Below, piece by piece: positions 8,806 to 17,412 of a DNA stretch of 64,000 nucleotides; within the stretch, counting starts at the first letter, position 1, and each line of letters begins with the position of its first letter. A program made the translations under genes and the position numbers. Source of the stretch: Duganella phyllosphaerae (GTDB lineage: Bacteria > Pseudomonadota > Gammaproteobacteria > Burkholderiales > Burkholderiaceae_D); contig NZ_LROM01000002.1 of assembly GCF_001758785.1 (NCBI RefSeq), positions 17,545 to 81,544 of the forward strand. Reading direction: 5' to 3'. The notes beneath the pieces are model-generated. The model did not search any database, was not told the origin of the DNA, and saw only the letters and a program-made list of their open reading frames with translations.

Positions 8806-9900
8806 ATGGAATTCACGGGCCTGAAACAGCAATACGACTTGCTGCGCAACGATATCAACGCCGGCATCCAGCGCGTGCTTGACCACGGCCAGTACATCAT
8901 GGGGCCCGAGGTGGCGCAGCTGGAAGCGCAACTGGCCGAGTACTGTGGCGCGCGCCACTGCATCACCGTCTCGTCCGGCACCGAGGCGCTGCTCATTTCC
9001 CTGATGGCGCTCGGTGTGCAGCCCGGCGACGAGGTGATCACCACGCCGTTTTCGTTCATCGCCACGGCCGAAGCCATCGTGCTCGCTGGCGCGCGGCCGG
9101 TGTTTGTCGATGTCGAGCGCGCCACCGGCAATCTCGACCCGGCCCGCATCGGGCGCCGCATCGGCGCGCGCACCCGCGCCATCATGCCCGTCTCCCTGTA
9201 CGGCCAGCCAGCCGACATGGACGCCATCAACGACATCGCGCGCCGCCACGGCCTGGCCGTGATCGAGGATGGCGCGCAAAGCTTTGGCGCCAGTTATCCT
9301 GGCCAAACCGGCGGCCAGCGCAGCGGCAACCTGTCCACCATCGGCTGCACCAGCTTTTTCCCCAGCAAACCGCTCGGTTGCTACGGCGACGGCGGCGCCA
9401 TCTTCACCAGCGACGACGAACTGGCGCGCGCCATGCGCGAGATCCGCATCCACGGCCAGGCCGAACGCTATCGCCACACCCGCGTGGGCGTGGGCGGCCG
9501 CATGGACACCCTGCAATGCGCGGTGGTGCTGGCCAAGCTGCCCACCTTCGACGACGAGATCGCCGCACGCCGCCGCGTGGCTGCCGCCTACGACCGCTGT
9601 TTCGGCAGCCGTGTCGAAACCCTGGGTGGCGGCAAGGCCAGCGCCTGGGCCCAGTACACCATCGTGCCGCCGCGCCGCCAGCCGGTGCAGGCCGCGCTCA
9701 CGGCCGCCGGCATCCCCAGCGTGGTGCACTACCCGCAGCCGATCCACCTGCAGCCGGCCTACCTGCGCTACGACGACGTCTCCTGCCCGGTGGCCGAGCT
9801 GCTGGCCGGGCGGGTGCTGAGCCTGCCGATGGGACCGCACCTGAGCCAGGCCGACGTAGCCCGCGTGGCCGCCACCGTGCTGGCCGGGCTCGACGCCTAA
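8806..9900 (+). CDS. DegT/DnrJ/EryC1/StrS sugar aminotransferase (WbpE/WlbC-like)
   Basis: A 364-residue PLP enzyme from ATG 8806 with AGGAGAGAC just before it. Key elements are SSGTEALLISLMAL (cofactor phosphate region), EDGAQSFGASY (Asp-x-x-Gln pair), and FFPSKPLGCYGDGGA, where the Lys is the expected Schiff-base residue. WbpE/WlbC enzymes transfer an amino group from glutamate to the 3-keto sugar made by the WbpB-like partner. Adjacent genes for oxidation and N-acetylation support this over 4-amination. The cluster therefore predicts a 2,3-diacetamido sugar, probably a uronate, in the polysaccharide. Confidence 0.88.
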   Translation: MEFTGLKQQYDLLRNDINAGIQRVLDHGQYIMGPEVAQLEAQLAEYCGARHCITVSSGTEALLISLMALGVQPGDEVITTPFSFIATAEAIVLAGARPVFVDVERATGNLDPARIGRRIGARTRAIMPVSLYGQPADMDAINDIARRHGLAVIEDGAQSFGASYPGQTGGQRSGNLSTIGCTSFFPSKPLGCYGDGGAIFTSDDELARAMREIRIHGQAERYRHTRVGVGGRMDTLQCAVVLAKLPTFDDEIAARRRVAAAYDRCFGSRVETLGGGKASAWAQYTIVPPRRQPVQAALTAAGIPSVVHYPQPIHLQPAYLRYDDVSCPVAELLAGRVLSLPMGPHLSQADVARVAATVLAGLDA

Positions 9901-9914
9901 CTGCTTGAGCCGGG

Positions 9915-11357
9915 ATGACCGCCATGACCAACATGACCGCCCTGCCCACCTTCTGGAAGCACCTGCTCACGGTCCTGGGCGGATCGCTGGCCGCGCAGGC
10001 GTTGCCCATCGTGGCCGCGCCACTGATCACGCGGCTGTGCACCCCGGCCGAACTGGGCGCGTTCAGCGTGTGGCTGGGCATCGTCGCCATTGCCGCCGTG
10101 GCGGCCACCTTGCGCATGGAGTTTGCCATGGTGGTCGATCCGGGCCGCATCCGCCAGCGGCTGTGCTTTGGCGTGGTGGCATGGTCGTCAAGCTGGCTGG
10201 CGGTGGTGCTGACGGTGGCGCTGTTGGCGGCGCGGTGGCTGGACCTGGTCGCCATGTCGTGGCCAGGCATACTGACGCTGGGCCTGGCGGCTTGGCTCAC
10301 CGCCGGCATGCAGACCACGCTGGCTTACGCCGCCTCGCACAACGGCTTTGCCGCTGCCGCCAAGGCGCGCATCGTGGCCGCCGGGGGCGTGGCCGGGGTA
10401 CAGCTGGCGCTACTGGCTTTGCTGGCGGGGCTGCCCTGGCTGACCTCGCACCTGGCCGGCACCGGCGGCGACGCCCTGCTGGCCGGCCAGTTGGCGGGCA
10501 TGGCCGTCGGCCTGGTGGCTGCGCGCCGGCTGCTGAACTTGCCGCTGCGCCGTTTCGGTTCCGGCATCACGGCGCGGCAAGCTGGCGATGTCAATGCCGC
10601 CGGAGCAAACAACGCGGCCGCAGTCGCCAGTAGCGCAGCCCTGCGATGGCTGGCTTACCTGCGCCGGCTGCGCCGCCAAAACCTGGCCGCCCTGCTGCCC
10701 ACCACCGCGCAGCGCCGCTACCTGCGCCGCCACCGCGCCTTCTGGCGTTTCACTTTGCCATCGAGCCTGCTCAACGCGGCCGTCGGCCAGTTGCCGCTGC
10801 TGATCATCGGCGCGCGCCACGGCGTGATGGCGGCCGGGTTGTTTGCGCTCACCCAGCGCGTGCTGGCCGCGCCGATTTCGCTGCTGGCGGCATCGGTGCT
10901 GGAAGTGTTCAAGCGCGAATCGGTACGCCAGTACCAGGAGCATGGCGACTGCCGCCCCGCCTACCGCCACGCGCTGCGCGTGCTGCTGGCGCTGGGCGCG
11001 GCGCCGGCGCTGGTACTGTGGCTGGCCTCCCCCGCCTTGTTCGGCCTGGTGTTCGGGCCGGCCTGGCGCGGCGCCGGCGAACTGGCGCAAATCATGGCGC
11101 CGCTGTTCTTCCTCAATTTTGTCGCCGGTCCGCTCAGCTACGTGTTCTCGGTGGCGGGCCGGCAAAAGATCGAGCTGCTATGGCAGGTCGCGCTGTTTGC
11201 CACCACGGTGGCTGCGTTCATGGCGCCGCTGTCGCTGGCGCACAATGTGCTGGCCTACAGCATCGGCTATTCGCTGCTGTACCTGGTGTACCTGCACCTG
11301 TCGTACCGCTACGCACGCGAGCGCCCGTCGGGCCGGAGGCTCCATGTTGCCGGCTGA
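9915..11357 (+). CDS. Wzx-type polysaccharide flippase
   Basis: A 480-residue integral membrane protein of the oligosaccharide flippase (MOP) superfamily. The N-terminus has the typical start GGSLAAQALPIVAAPLITRL followed by TPAELGAFSVWLG. Repeated hydrophobic segments continue to the end, with the second half starting near FTLPSSLLNAAVGQLPLL. A hydrophilic, Arg-rich loop of about 50 residues lies near positions 200-265, longer than is common. Wzx proteins move undecaprenyl-linked repeat units to the periplasmic face. Three Met codons are possible starts (9915, 9924, 9933). The gene overlaps the following polymerase gene by 14 bases, consistent with coupled synthesis. Confidence 0.83.
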   Translation: MTAMTNMTALPTFWKHLLTVLGGSLAAQALPIVAAPLITRLCTPAELGAFSVWLGIVAIAAVAATLRMEFAMVVDPGRIRQRLCFGVVAWSSSWLAVVLTVALLAARWLDLVAMSWPGILTLGLAAWLTAGMQTTLAYAASHNGFAAAAKARIVAAGGVAGVQLALLALLAGLPWLTSHLAGTGGDALLAGQLAGMAVGLVAARRLLNLPLRRFGSGITARQAGDVNAAGANNAAAVASSAALRWLAYLRRLRRQNLAALLPTTAQRRYLRRHRAFWRFTLPSSLLNAAVGQLPLLIIGARHGVMAAGLFALTQRVLAAPISLLAASVLEVFKRESVRQYQEHGDCRPAYRHALRVLLALGAAPALVLWLASPALFGLVFGPAWRGAGELAQIMAPLFFLNFVAGPLSYVFSVAGRQKIELLWQVALFATTVAAFMAPLSLAHNVLAYSIGYSLLYLVYLHLSYRYARERPSGRRLHVAG

Positions 11358-12588
11358 CGCGATCACCTTCCAGTCGACGCCGCTGGCGCAGGTCCATGCG
11401 GCCGGCAGCCGCGCCGGTGCGCCAGGTCTGCTCAGTCTGCTCGGGCCGGCCTGGGCCGAACTGGCGTTCTGGCTGCTGTTCCCCGGCTTTTTCGCCTACC
11501 AGACGCTGCTCGGACTGGGCCTGATCCGCGCCTATCTCGGCGGCTACTTTGCCTGGATTTCGCTGCTGATGTTGGCGCCGCTGCTGCTGTCCTACCTGCT
11601 GCGCATGCGCGCGCACAGCTGGCGCGTGCACCGGGTCGATGTCGCGTGGCTGGCCTTCCTGGCCTACTACGCCGCCATCATCGTGCTGCACATGGGCTTG
11701 GCTGGCGGTGGCGCCACCAGCCACCATACCCTGGGCCTGCTGTACATGTTCGTGCTGTTCGTGATCTTCAAGACCCTCGACTTCGAATCGAAACGTTTCC
11801 AGGTCACGCTGCTGGCCAGCCTGGCGGCCATGTCGGCGGTGGTGTTCGCCTACGCGGTCGACGGCACGTTTTACCTCGCCGCGCTGGGCGCCGCGCGCGA
11901 CCCGGAAAGCGTGGCCACCTACCAGGGTTTCTCGCGTTCGTACCTGCTGCCGATGGTGGTGCTGCTGGCCTGCACCCGGCGCGCGGCGCTGCGCTGGGCG
12001 CTGTATGCGCTGGGCCTGCCCACGCTGTACATCAACACCGCACGCAGCGAGTTTGGCGCCTTGCTGTTCCTGATCCCCTTGTTCGAGCTGCACGCGGCCC
12101 GTTCGCGCCTGGCCATGCTGGTGCTGATGGCAGGAGCCATCATGCTGTTGCAGCTCAATCTCGATGCGCTGGTGGCGGCGGTGCCGGGCAACCGCACCCT
12201 GGAACTGCTCGACCTGTCGCACTCCACGTCCGCCAGCGCCCGCCATGCACTGACCGAACAGGCGCTGCGCACCATCGCCGACCATCCAATTCTGGGCGAC
12301 TACGGCAGCTACCCGAGCGGGCGCTATGCCCACAACATCCTGTCGGCGTGGGTGGACCTCGGCCTGCTGGGCTTTGCAGCGCTGCTGGCGTTACTGCTTT
12401 ACCCGCTCACGCACCTGGCCATCCACGGCTACCTGCTGGGTGGACGCACCAGCCGCGACCACCGTTTCCTGCTGGCCTGGAGCCTCCTGGCCAGCACCCT
12501 GCTGCTGCTGTGCCTGTCGCATTTTTTCAGCGACATGCTGATCGGCGCCGCGCTGGGCGCTTATGCGCGGTACCGCGCGGGAGATTGA
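11344..12588 (+). CDS. Wzy/O-antigen-ligase-like polymerase
   Basis: A 414-residue membrane protein with about ten to eleven hydrophobic segments. The start ATG 11344 lies inside the end of the flippase gene and has GGAGG at 11335-11339. A large periplasmic loop near residues 275-335 contains RTIADHPILGDYGSYPSG and then YAHNILSAWVDLGLLG, resembling the H-N-x-x-[LS]-x-[WY]-x-[DE]-x-G region of the WaaL/Wzy ligase-polymerase group. It probably polymerises repeat units at the periplasmic face. The locus has no other polymerase candidate, which supports the assignment. Specificity cannot be read from sequence. Confidence 0.78.
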   Translation: MLPADAITFQSTPLAQVHAAGSRAGAPGLLSLLGPAWAELAFWLLFPGFFAYQTLLGLGLIRAYLGGYFAWISLLMLAPLLLSYLLRMRAHSWRVHRVDVAWLAFLAYYAAIIVLHMGLAGGGATSHHTLGLLYMFVLFVIFKTLDFESKRFQVTLLASLAAMSAVVFAYAVDGTFYLAALGAARDPESVATYQGFSRSYLLPMVVLLACTRRAALRWALYALGLPTLYINTARSEFGALLFLIPLFELHAARSRLAMLVLMAGAIMLLQLNLDALVAAVPGNRTLELLDLSHSTSASARHALTEQALRTIADHPILGDYGSYPSGRYAHNILSAWVDLGLLGFAALLALLLYPLTHLAIHGYLLGGRTSRDHRFLLAWSLLASTLLLLCLSHFFSDMLIGAALGAYARYRAGD

Positions 12589-12589
12589 C

Positions 12590-13732
12590 ATGCTCAGCAT
12601 CGCCCACCTGACGTCCGCCCATCCGCGTCACGACGCCCGCATCTTCGGCAAGCAGTGCCGCACGCTGGCCGACCACGGCCACCGGGTCACGCTGGTGGTG
12701 GCCGACGGCCGTGGTGACGAACATCGCCATGGCGTGCATATCGTCGATGCGGGGGCCGCGCGCGGACGGCTGCAACGGATGATCTCGGCCACCACCCGGG
12801 TCTACCGCTGCGCGCTGGCGCTGGCGCCCGACGTGGTGCAGCTGCACGATCCCGAGCTGCTGCCGGCTGGCCTGCTGCTGCAACGCCACGGCTGCAAGGT
12901 GATCTTCGACGCCCACGAAGACGTGCCGCGCCAGCTGCTCGGCAAGCCCTACCTGCCGCCCTGGACGCGGCGCGCGCTGGCCGCCGCCTATGCGCGCTTC
13001 GAGCACCAGGCCTGCCGCCGGCTCGATGGCGTGATCACGGCCACGCCGTTCATCCGCGAACGGTTCGAGCGCATCAACCGCGCCACCGTGGACATCAACA
13101 ACTACCCGATGCCCGAGGAATTCGGCGCCGACCTGGCCTGGGCCGACAAGCCGCTGCAAGTGTGTTACGCCGGCGGGCTGTCGGCGATACGCGGCATCGC
13201 CGAACTGGTGCGCGCCTGCGAACTGCTGCAAACCCCGGTGCGGCTGCAGCTGGCCGGCGCTTTCAGCGAACCGGCACTGGCCGCGCAACTGCACGCCCGC
13301 CCCGGCTGGCGCCACGTCGACGCCCTCGGCCAGCTGGCGCGCGGCGACGTGGCGGCGCTGCTGGGTGCCTCGCGCGCGGGACTGGTTACGCTACACCCCA
13401 CGCTCAATCACCTCGACGCGCTGCCGGTCAAGATGTTCGAGTACATGGCTGCCGGCATCCCCGTAATCGCCTCCGACTTTCCGCGCTGGCGGGCGATCAT
13501 CGAAGGCGACGGCGCGGACGGCGCAGTGAGCGGCACGGGGGGCGCTGGTGGCGCCTGCGGCCTGTGCGTCGATCCGTACGACCCGCCGGCGATAGCCGCC
13601 GCCATCGACTACCTGGCCGGCCACCCGGACATCGCCCGCCGCATGGGCGAAAACGGCCGCCGCGCGGTGCGCACCCGCTACAACTGGCGCAGCCAGTCCA
13701 CCAAGCTGATCGACTTCTATGACCACCTCTGA
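12590..13732 (+). CDS. GT4-type glycosyltransferase
   Basis: A 380-residue protein from ATG 12590 (AIAHL-type N-terminus after MLS), one base after the polymerase stop. The N-terminal Rossmann half has LVVADGRGDEHRHGV and DVVQLHDPELLPAG; the C-terminal half has the nucleotide-sugar binding pattern ALPVKMFEYMAAGIPVIASDF. This is a GT-B fold retaining enzyme of family 4 type. It probably adds one sugar of the repeat unit on the cytoplasmic side. An odd feature is a Gly/Ala-rich insertion, about residues 305-325 (GADGAVSGTGGAGGACG), within the C-terminal domain. The last 14 bases overlap the start of the next gene. Confidence 0.85.
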   Translation: MLSIAHLTSAHPRHDARIFGKQCRTLADHGHRVTLVVADGRGDEHRHGVHIVDAGAARGRLQRMISATTRVYRCALALAPDVVQLHDPELLPAGLLLQRHGCKVIFDAHEDVPRQLLGKPYLPPWTRRALAAAYARFEHQACRRLDGVITATPFIRERFERINRATVDINNYPMPEEFGADLAWADKPLQVCYAGGLSAIRGIAELVRACELLQTPVRLQLAGAFSEPALAAQLHARPGWRHVDALGQLARGDVAALLGASRAGLVTLHPTLNHLDALPVKMFEYMAAGIPVIASDFPRWRAIIEGDGADGAVSGTGGAGGACGLCVDPYDPPAIAAAIDYLAGHPDIARRMGENGRRAVRTRYNWRSQSTKLIDFYDHL

Positions 13733-14435
13733 CAATTCCGGACTCTGGCCCACCGTGCTGGCGCGGCTGCGACTGCTCGGCGACATCGTGCGCCTGCCAC
13801 GCGCCCGGCTGTGTTTCGACGCCACGCTCAATCCCGAGCTGGTACGGCGCACCCACGCCAGCTTCACCATGCCGCACCCGCGTTACCGCATCGTGCGCAA
13901 CAAGTCGCTGGGGGTGGCGCTGATCGACCTGCGCGCGTTCGCCAGCGGCGCCGATTACCTGCAGTCGGTGGCGCAAAAAGACCATGCAGGCTACCAGGCG
14001 CGGCGCGCACGTGCACGCGGCTACACGGTGGCCGAGATCGACCGCAACGATTACATCGACGACATCCATCGCATCAACACCTCGCAACACGTGCGCCAGG
14101 GCCGTCCGATGGACCCGGCCTACGCCGACCGCACCGACCATTACGTGGCGGTGGACAGTTTCCGCTACTACGGCGTGCTCGATGCCGGCGGCAAGCTGGT
14201 GGCCTATTGCGACCTGGGCATCTACGGCGACTTCGCCGCCACCGATCGTCTGCTCGGCGTCAACAGCGACGGCGTGATGTACCTGCTGCTGGCCGATATT
14301 GCCTGCCGCCTGATCGACGAATACCGTTACAACTACCTGATGTACGACACCTACCTCGGCGCCCTGCCCGGCCTGCGCGAATTCAAGCGCAAGCTCGGTT
14401 TCGCGCCCTACCGCATCCGCTACGCCATTGCATAA
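13719..14435 (+). CDS. GNAT-like acyltransferase, first of a tandem pair
   Basis: A 238-residue soluble protein starting inside the preceding glycosyltransferase gene. The second half looks like a GNAT fold: YYGVLDAGGKLVAYCDLG (central beta strands), LLLADIACRLI (helix) and GLREFKRKLGFAPYRIRY, a pattern also found at the end of FemAB/GNAT proteins. A basic centre, ARRARARGYTVAEIDRNDY, precedes it. The following gene is a clear paralogue, identical at about half of positions by eye. In a polysaccharide locus that makes amino sugars, N- or O-acylation of the glycan precursor is the natural guess. No substrate is known to me, and the acyl-CoA binding loop is not canonical, so function is tentative. 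Confidence 0.6.
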   Translation: MTTSDNSGLWPTVLARLRLLGDIVRLPRARLCFDATLNPELVRRTHASFTMPHPRYRIVRNKSLGVALIDLRAFASGADYLQSVAQKDHAGYQARRARARGYTVAEIDRNDYIDDIHRINTSQHVRQGRPMDPAYADRTDHYVAVDSFRYYGVLDAGGKLVAYCDLGIYGDFAATDRLLGVNSDGVMYLLLADIACRLIDEYRYNYLMYDTYLGALPGLREFKRKLGFAPYRIRYAIA

Positions 14436-14443
14436 GGAACACC

Positions 14444-15163
14444 ATGCTCGTCAAGCTCCCGCAACTGATCGACTTTACCCCCCTCGTCAAGGGCTGCCGG
14501 CTCGTACTTGACGTGGCGCGCCTGCCTGTCGCCAGGCTGTGCTTCGACACCCGCTACCATCCCGAGGACGTGCGCAATACCTATCGACTGTTCACCCGCC
14601 GCCATCCGCGCTACAAGGTGATCGGCCACAAGCAGTTCGGCGTGGCGCTGATCGACCTGCGCCTGCTGGCTGACAATGCAGCATACCCCTGCAGCGGCGC
14701 CGCCAGCTACGTGGGCAAGGCGCGCAAGCGCGGCTACCGGCTGGCGCAGATCGACCGCAACGAATACATCGACGCCATCCATGCCATCAACACCAGCGTG
14801 CCAAACCGCCAGGGACGGCCGATGGATGCGCACTACCAGCAAAAAGCTGCCCGCTACGAGCCGCAGTGCCATTACCGCTACTTCGGCGTGTTCGACAAGT
14901 GCGGCCAGCTGGTTGCCTACGCCAACATGGGCCGCTTCGGCAACTTTGCCGCATTCGCCCAGCTGCTTGGCTACCGCAACAACGACGGCGTGATGCACCT
15001 GATGATCGCCGACATCGTCAACCTGTTGCTGGCGGAACGTCGCTCCGGCGACGGCCCCGACTACGTGATGTACGACACCTTCTTCGGCGCCCAGCCCGGC
15101 CTGCGCCAATTCAAAACCCTGCTCGGCTTCACGCCCTACCGCGTGCGGTACACACTGCAATGA
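14444..15163 (+). CDS. GNAT-like acyltransferase, second of a tandem pair
   Basis: A 239-residue paralogue of the preceding protein. Shared blocks include ARLCFD, FGVALIDLR or LGVALIDLR, [ND]EYID-IH-INTS, RQGRPMD, YRYFGVFD or FRYYGVLD, LVAY, DGVM, VMYDTFFGAQPGLRQFK and LGFTPYRVRY. A short deletion in the centre replaces the QSVAQKDHAGYQ region of the first copy. A start at ATG 14444 has AAGGA directly upstream, the stop codon of the first copy forming part of it. The stop overlaps the next start (ATGA at 15160-15163). The order duplicate-duplicate-deacetylase suggests a modification module for the glycan, which is inference. Confidence 0.6.
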   Translation: MLVKLPQLIDFTPLVKGCRLVLDVARLPVARLCFDTRYHPEDVRNTYRLFTRRHPRYKVIGHKQFGVALIDLRLLADNAAYPCSGAASYVGKARKRGYRLAQIDRNEYIDAIHAINTSVPNRQGRPMDAHYQQKAARYEPQCHYRYFGVFDKCGQLVAYANMGRFGNFAAFAQLLGYRNNDGVMHLMIADIVNLLLAERRSGDGPDYVMYDTFFGAQPGLRQFKTLLGFTPYRVRYTLQ

Positions 15164-15963
15164 AAACCATCCTGAACCGGCTGTATGCCGACTACCTGAT
15201 GCCGTGCCGGCTGCCGCACTACGACGCCCTGCTGGCACAAGCGCGCGATCACGGCTACCGCCAGACTTCGGTGCGCAGCTGGCTGCATGCGCTGCGCAGC
15301 CAGAACAGCGGCAACGGCGTCGGCCACCGCTGGTCATCGCCGCCGGTGCTGGTCCACCGCCACGACATCGACACCGACCTGGCCACCGCCCGCCGCATGT
15401 TCGAGATCGAGCAGCGCCACGGTGTGCGCGCCAGCTACTACTTCCGCCTGTCCACGCTGGACTTCGGCCTCATGCGAGCGATCGAAGATTACGGCAGCGA
15501 AGCGAGCTACCACTACGAGGAGCTGGCCACCTATGCCAAACGCACGCACCTGAAACTCCCGGAGCAGGTAAGCGCGCGGCTGGACCAGATCCGCGCCGAA
15601 TTCGAAGCCAACTTCCAGCGTATCGAGACCACGCTGGGCCGCAAGCTGCACACGGTAGCCAGCCACGGCGACTTCGCCAACCGGCGCCTGGGCATCACCA
15701 ATTGCGCGGTGCTGGACGACAGCGACCTGCGCGCCCGCTGCGGCATCGCTGCCGAGTGCTACGACCACGAACTGCTGTCGAGCTTTGACCTGTACATCAG
15801 CGACAAGCCGGCGCCGCGCTACTTCCACCCGGTGGCGCCGCAGGTAGCGCTGGGCAGGCACAGGCGCATCTGCCTGCTCACGCACCCCTCACAGTGGCAC
15901 GCCGGCTGGGCCGCCAACAGTCACAAGAACCTGGTGCGCGCGCTCGATGCACTGCGCTGGTAA
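15160..15963 (+). CDS. NodB-like polysaccharide deacetylase family protein
   Basis: A 267-residue protein translationally coupled to the second GNAT-like gene. The region VLVHRHDIDTDLATARRMFEIEQRHGVRASYYFR (positions about 63-96) matches the first conserved motif of carbohydrate esterase 4-like proteins, with an Asp-x-Asp, and SHGDFANRR supplies a His-containing motif later. There is no signal peptide, so the protein appears cytoplasmic. Family members remove N-acetyl groups from sugars, but non-catalytic or atypical members exist. Together with the tandem acyltransferases it may trim or exchange acyl groups on a lipid-linked or nucleotide sugar. Assignment to the fold is better supported than activity. 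Confidence 0.68.
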   Translation: MKTILNRLYADYLMPCRLPHYDALLAQARDHGYRQTSVRSWLHALRSQNSGNGVGHRWSSPPVLVHRHDIDTDLATARRMFEIEQRHGVRASYYFRLSTLDFGLMRAIEDYGSEASYHYEELATYAKRTHLKLPEQVSARLDQIRAEFEANFQRIETTLGRKLHTVASHGDFANRRLGITNCAVLDDSDLRARCGIAAECYDHELLSSFDLYISDKPAPRYFHPVAPQVALGRHRRICLLTHPSQWHAGWAANSHKNLVRALDALRW

Positions 15964-15972
15964 GGAGCTCCC

Positions 15973-17220
15973 GTGAACATCCTGCTGATCAATCACTACG
16001 CCGGCTCGATCCGCCACGGCATGGAATACCGCCCCTATTACCTGGCGCGCGAGTGGGTGCGTGCCGGCCACCGGGTACGCATCGTGGCGGCCAGCGCCTC
16101 GCACCTGCGCGCCCAGGCACCGCAGCTGAACGGCCGCGCCGTGCTGGACGAAGAGATCGACGGCATCGCCTACCGCTGGCTGGCCACGCCCGCCTACGAA
16201 GGCAATGGCGCGGGGCGCGCAGCCAATCTCGCCGCCTTTATCGCGCGCCTGTACCAGCAGTCGAAACAGCTGGCCGCTGAGCGGCCCGACCTGGTGATCG
16301 CATCGAGCACCTACCCGGCCGATATCTGGCCCGCGCGCCGCATCGCCGCACTGGCCGGCGCCCGCCTGGTGTTCGAGGTGCACGACCTGTGGCCACTGTC
16401 ACCGATCGAACTCGGGGGCATGTCGCCGCGCCATCCGTTCATCCGGGTGATGCAGGCGGCCGAGGATTATGCCTATCGCCACGCCGATACCGTGATCTCG
16501 ATCCTGCCGCACGCCGGTGGTCACATGGTGGCGCGCGGCATGGCGCCGCACAAGCTGCACGTGGTGCCCAACGGCGTGGTCCCGGCCGAATGGGAAGCGG
16601 CGCCACCGCCGCTGCCGGCACCTGTCACGTCGCTGCTGGCCACCCTGCGCGCCCAGGGCCGCACGCTGGTCGGCTACGCCGGCAGCCACGGCAGCGCCAA
16701 CGCGCTCGACACCCTGCTCGACGCGGCCAGCCTGCTGCGCAGCCAGCCGCTCGCCTTTGTGCTGGCGGGCGCCGGCCCCGACAAGCAGCAACTGCAGCGG
16801 CGGGTGGACCTGGACGGCCTGCACCACGTGCATTTTCTGGCGCCATTGCCCAAGGCCTGCATGCCGGCGCTGCTGGGCAGCTTCGACATCGCCTACCTGG
16901 GCTGGCGGCGCCAGCCCCTGTATCGCTACGGCATCTCGCCCAACAAGCTGGGCGACTACCTGATGGCGGCGCGCCCGGTGATCCACGCGGTGGACGCCGC
17001 CAACGACCCGGTCGCCGACGCCGGCTGCGGCGTGAGCATCGCCCCCGAAGACCCCGGCGCACTGGCGGCCGCCATCACCGGCCTGGCCAGCCTGCCGCCA
17101 CCGCAACGCCAGCAACTGGGCCAGCGCGGCGCCCATTACGCCCGCCGCCACCTCGACTACCGGCTGCTGGCGCAGCGCTACCTCGACGCCTGCTGCCGCC
17201 CCGGTCCGCCGCCCCATTGA
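15973..17220 (+). CDS. GT4-type glycosyltransferase (WbuB-like)
   Basis: A 415-residue glycosyltransferase with a GTG start at 15973 and AGGAG just upstream. The N-terminus reads MNILLINHYAGS with YRPYYLAREWVRAGHRVRIV, as in WbuB-like enzymes that add N-acetyl-fucosamine-type sugars. The donor-binding C-terminal domain contains VGYAGSHGSANALDTLLDA and YGISPNKLGDYLMAARPVIHAV. GT-B fold, retaining mechanism expected, cytoplasmic side. It is the last gene of the first run before a 192-base repeat-containing spacer. The WbuB resemblance is by eye; the acceptor is unknown. Confidence 0.84.
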   Translation: MNILLINHYAGSIRHGMEYRPYYLAREWVRAGHRVRIVAASASHLRAQAPQLNGRAVLDEEIDGIAYRWLATPAYEGNGAGRAANLAAFIARLYQQSKQLAAERPDLVIASSTYPADIWPARRIAALAGARLVFEVHDLWPLSPIELGGMSPRHPFIRVMQAAEDYAYRHADTVISILPHAGGHMVARGMAPHKLHVVPNGVVPAEWEAAPPPLPAPVTSLLATLRAQGRTLVGYAGSHGSANALDTLLDAASLLRSQPLAFVLAGAGPDKQQLQRRVDLDGLHHVHFLAPLPKACMPALLGSFDIAYLGWRRQPLYRYGISPNKLGDYLMAARPVIHAVDAANDPVADAGCGVSIAPEDPGALAAAITGLASLPPPQRQQLGQRGAHYARRHLDYRLLAQRYLDACCRPGPPPH

Positions 17221-17240
17221 ACCAGCTTGAACAGCGCGCC

Positions 17241-17310
17241 ACAAGTCGCTACAACCCGCAACAAGTCGCTACAACCCGCAACCACTCGCTACCACCCGCT
17301 ACCACCCGCA
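17241..17310. repeat. 20-bp tandem repeat with decayed third copy
   Basis: ACAAGTCGCTACAACCCGCA occurs exactly twice in tandem (17241-17260 and 17261-17280), followed by a degenerate stretch built from CGCTACCACCCG units (17281-17310). It lies between a glycosyltransferase and an aminotransferase gene. It encodes nothing evident. Confidence 0.8.
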
Positions 17311-17333
17311 GTACCGTGAGCGAAAAATCCGTC

Positions 17334-17353
17334 ATTCCCGCGCACGCGGGAAT
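17334..17353. repeat. perfect palindrome of dispersed-repeat type
   Basis: ATTCCCGCG and CGCGGGAAT are separated by two bases, forming a strong hairpin. Similar sequences centred on TTCCCGCG...CGCGGGAA are common dispersed repeats (REP-like) in beta- and gammaproteobacteria. It has no T-run, so termination is less likely than a repeat element or mRNA-stabilising hairpin within the locus. Confidence 0.6.
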
Positions 17354-17412
17354 CCATAGCCAGCATCACAGCCACACAGCCACACCACCAACAGGTACCA
17401 AAGGAGATCACG

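Noticed and set aside
17241..17310. CRISPR-like array
   Set aside because: Copies are directly adjacent with no spacers, and only two are exact.
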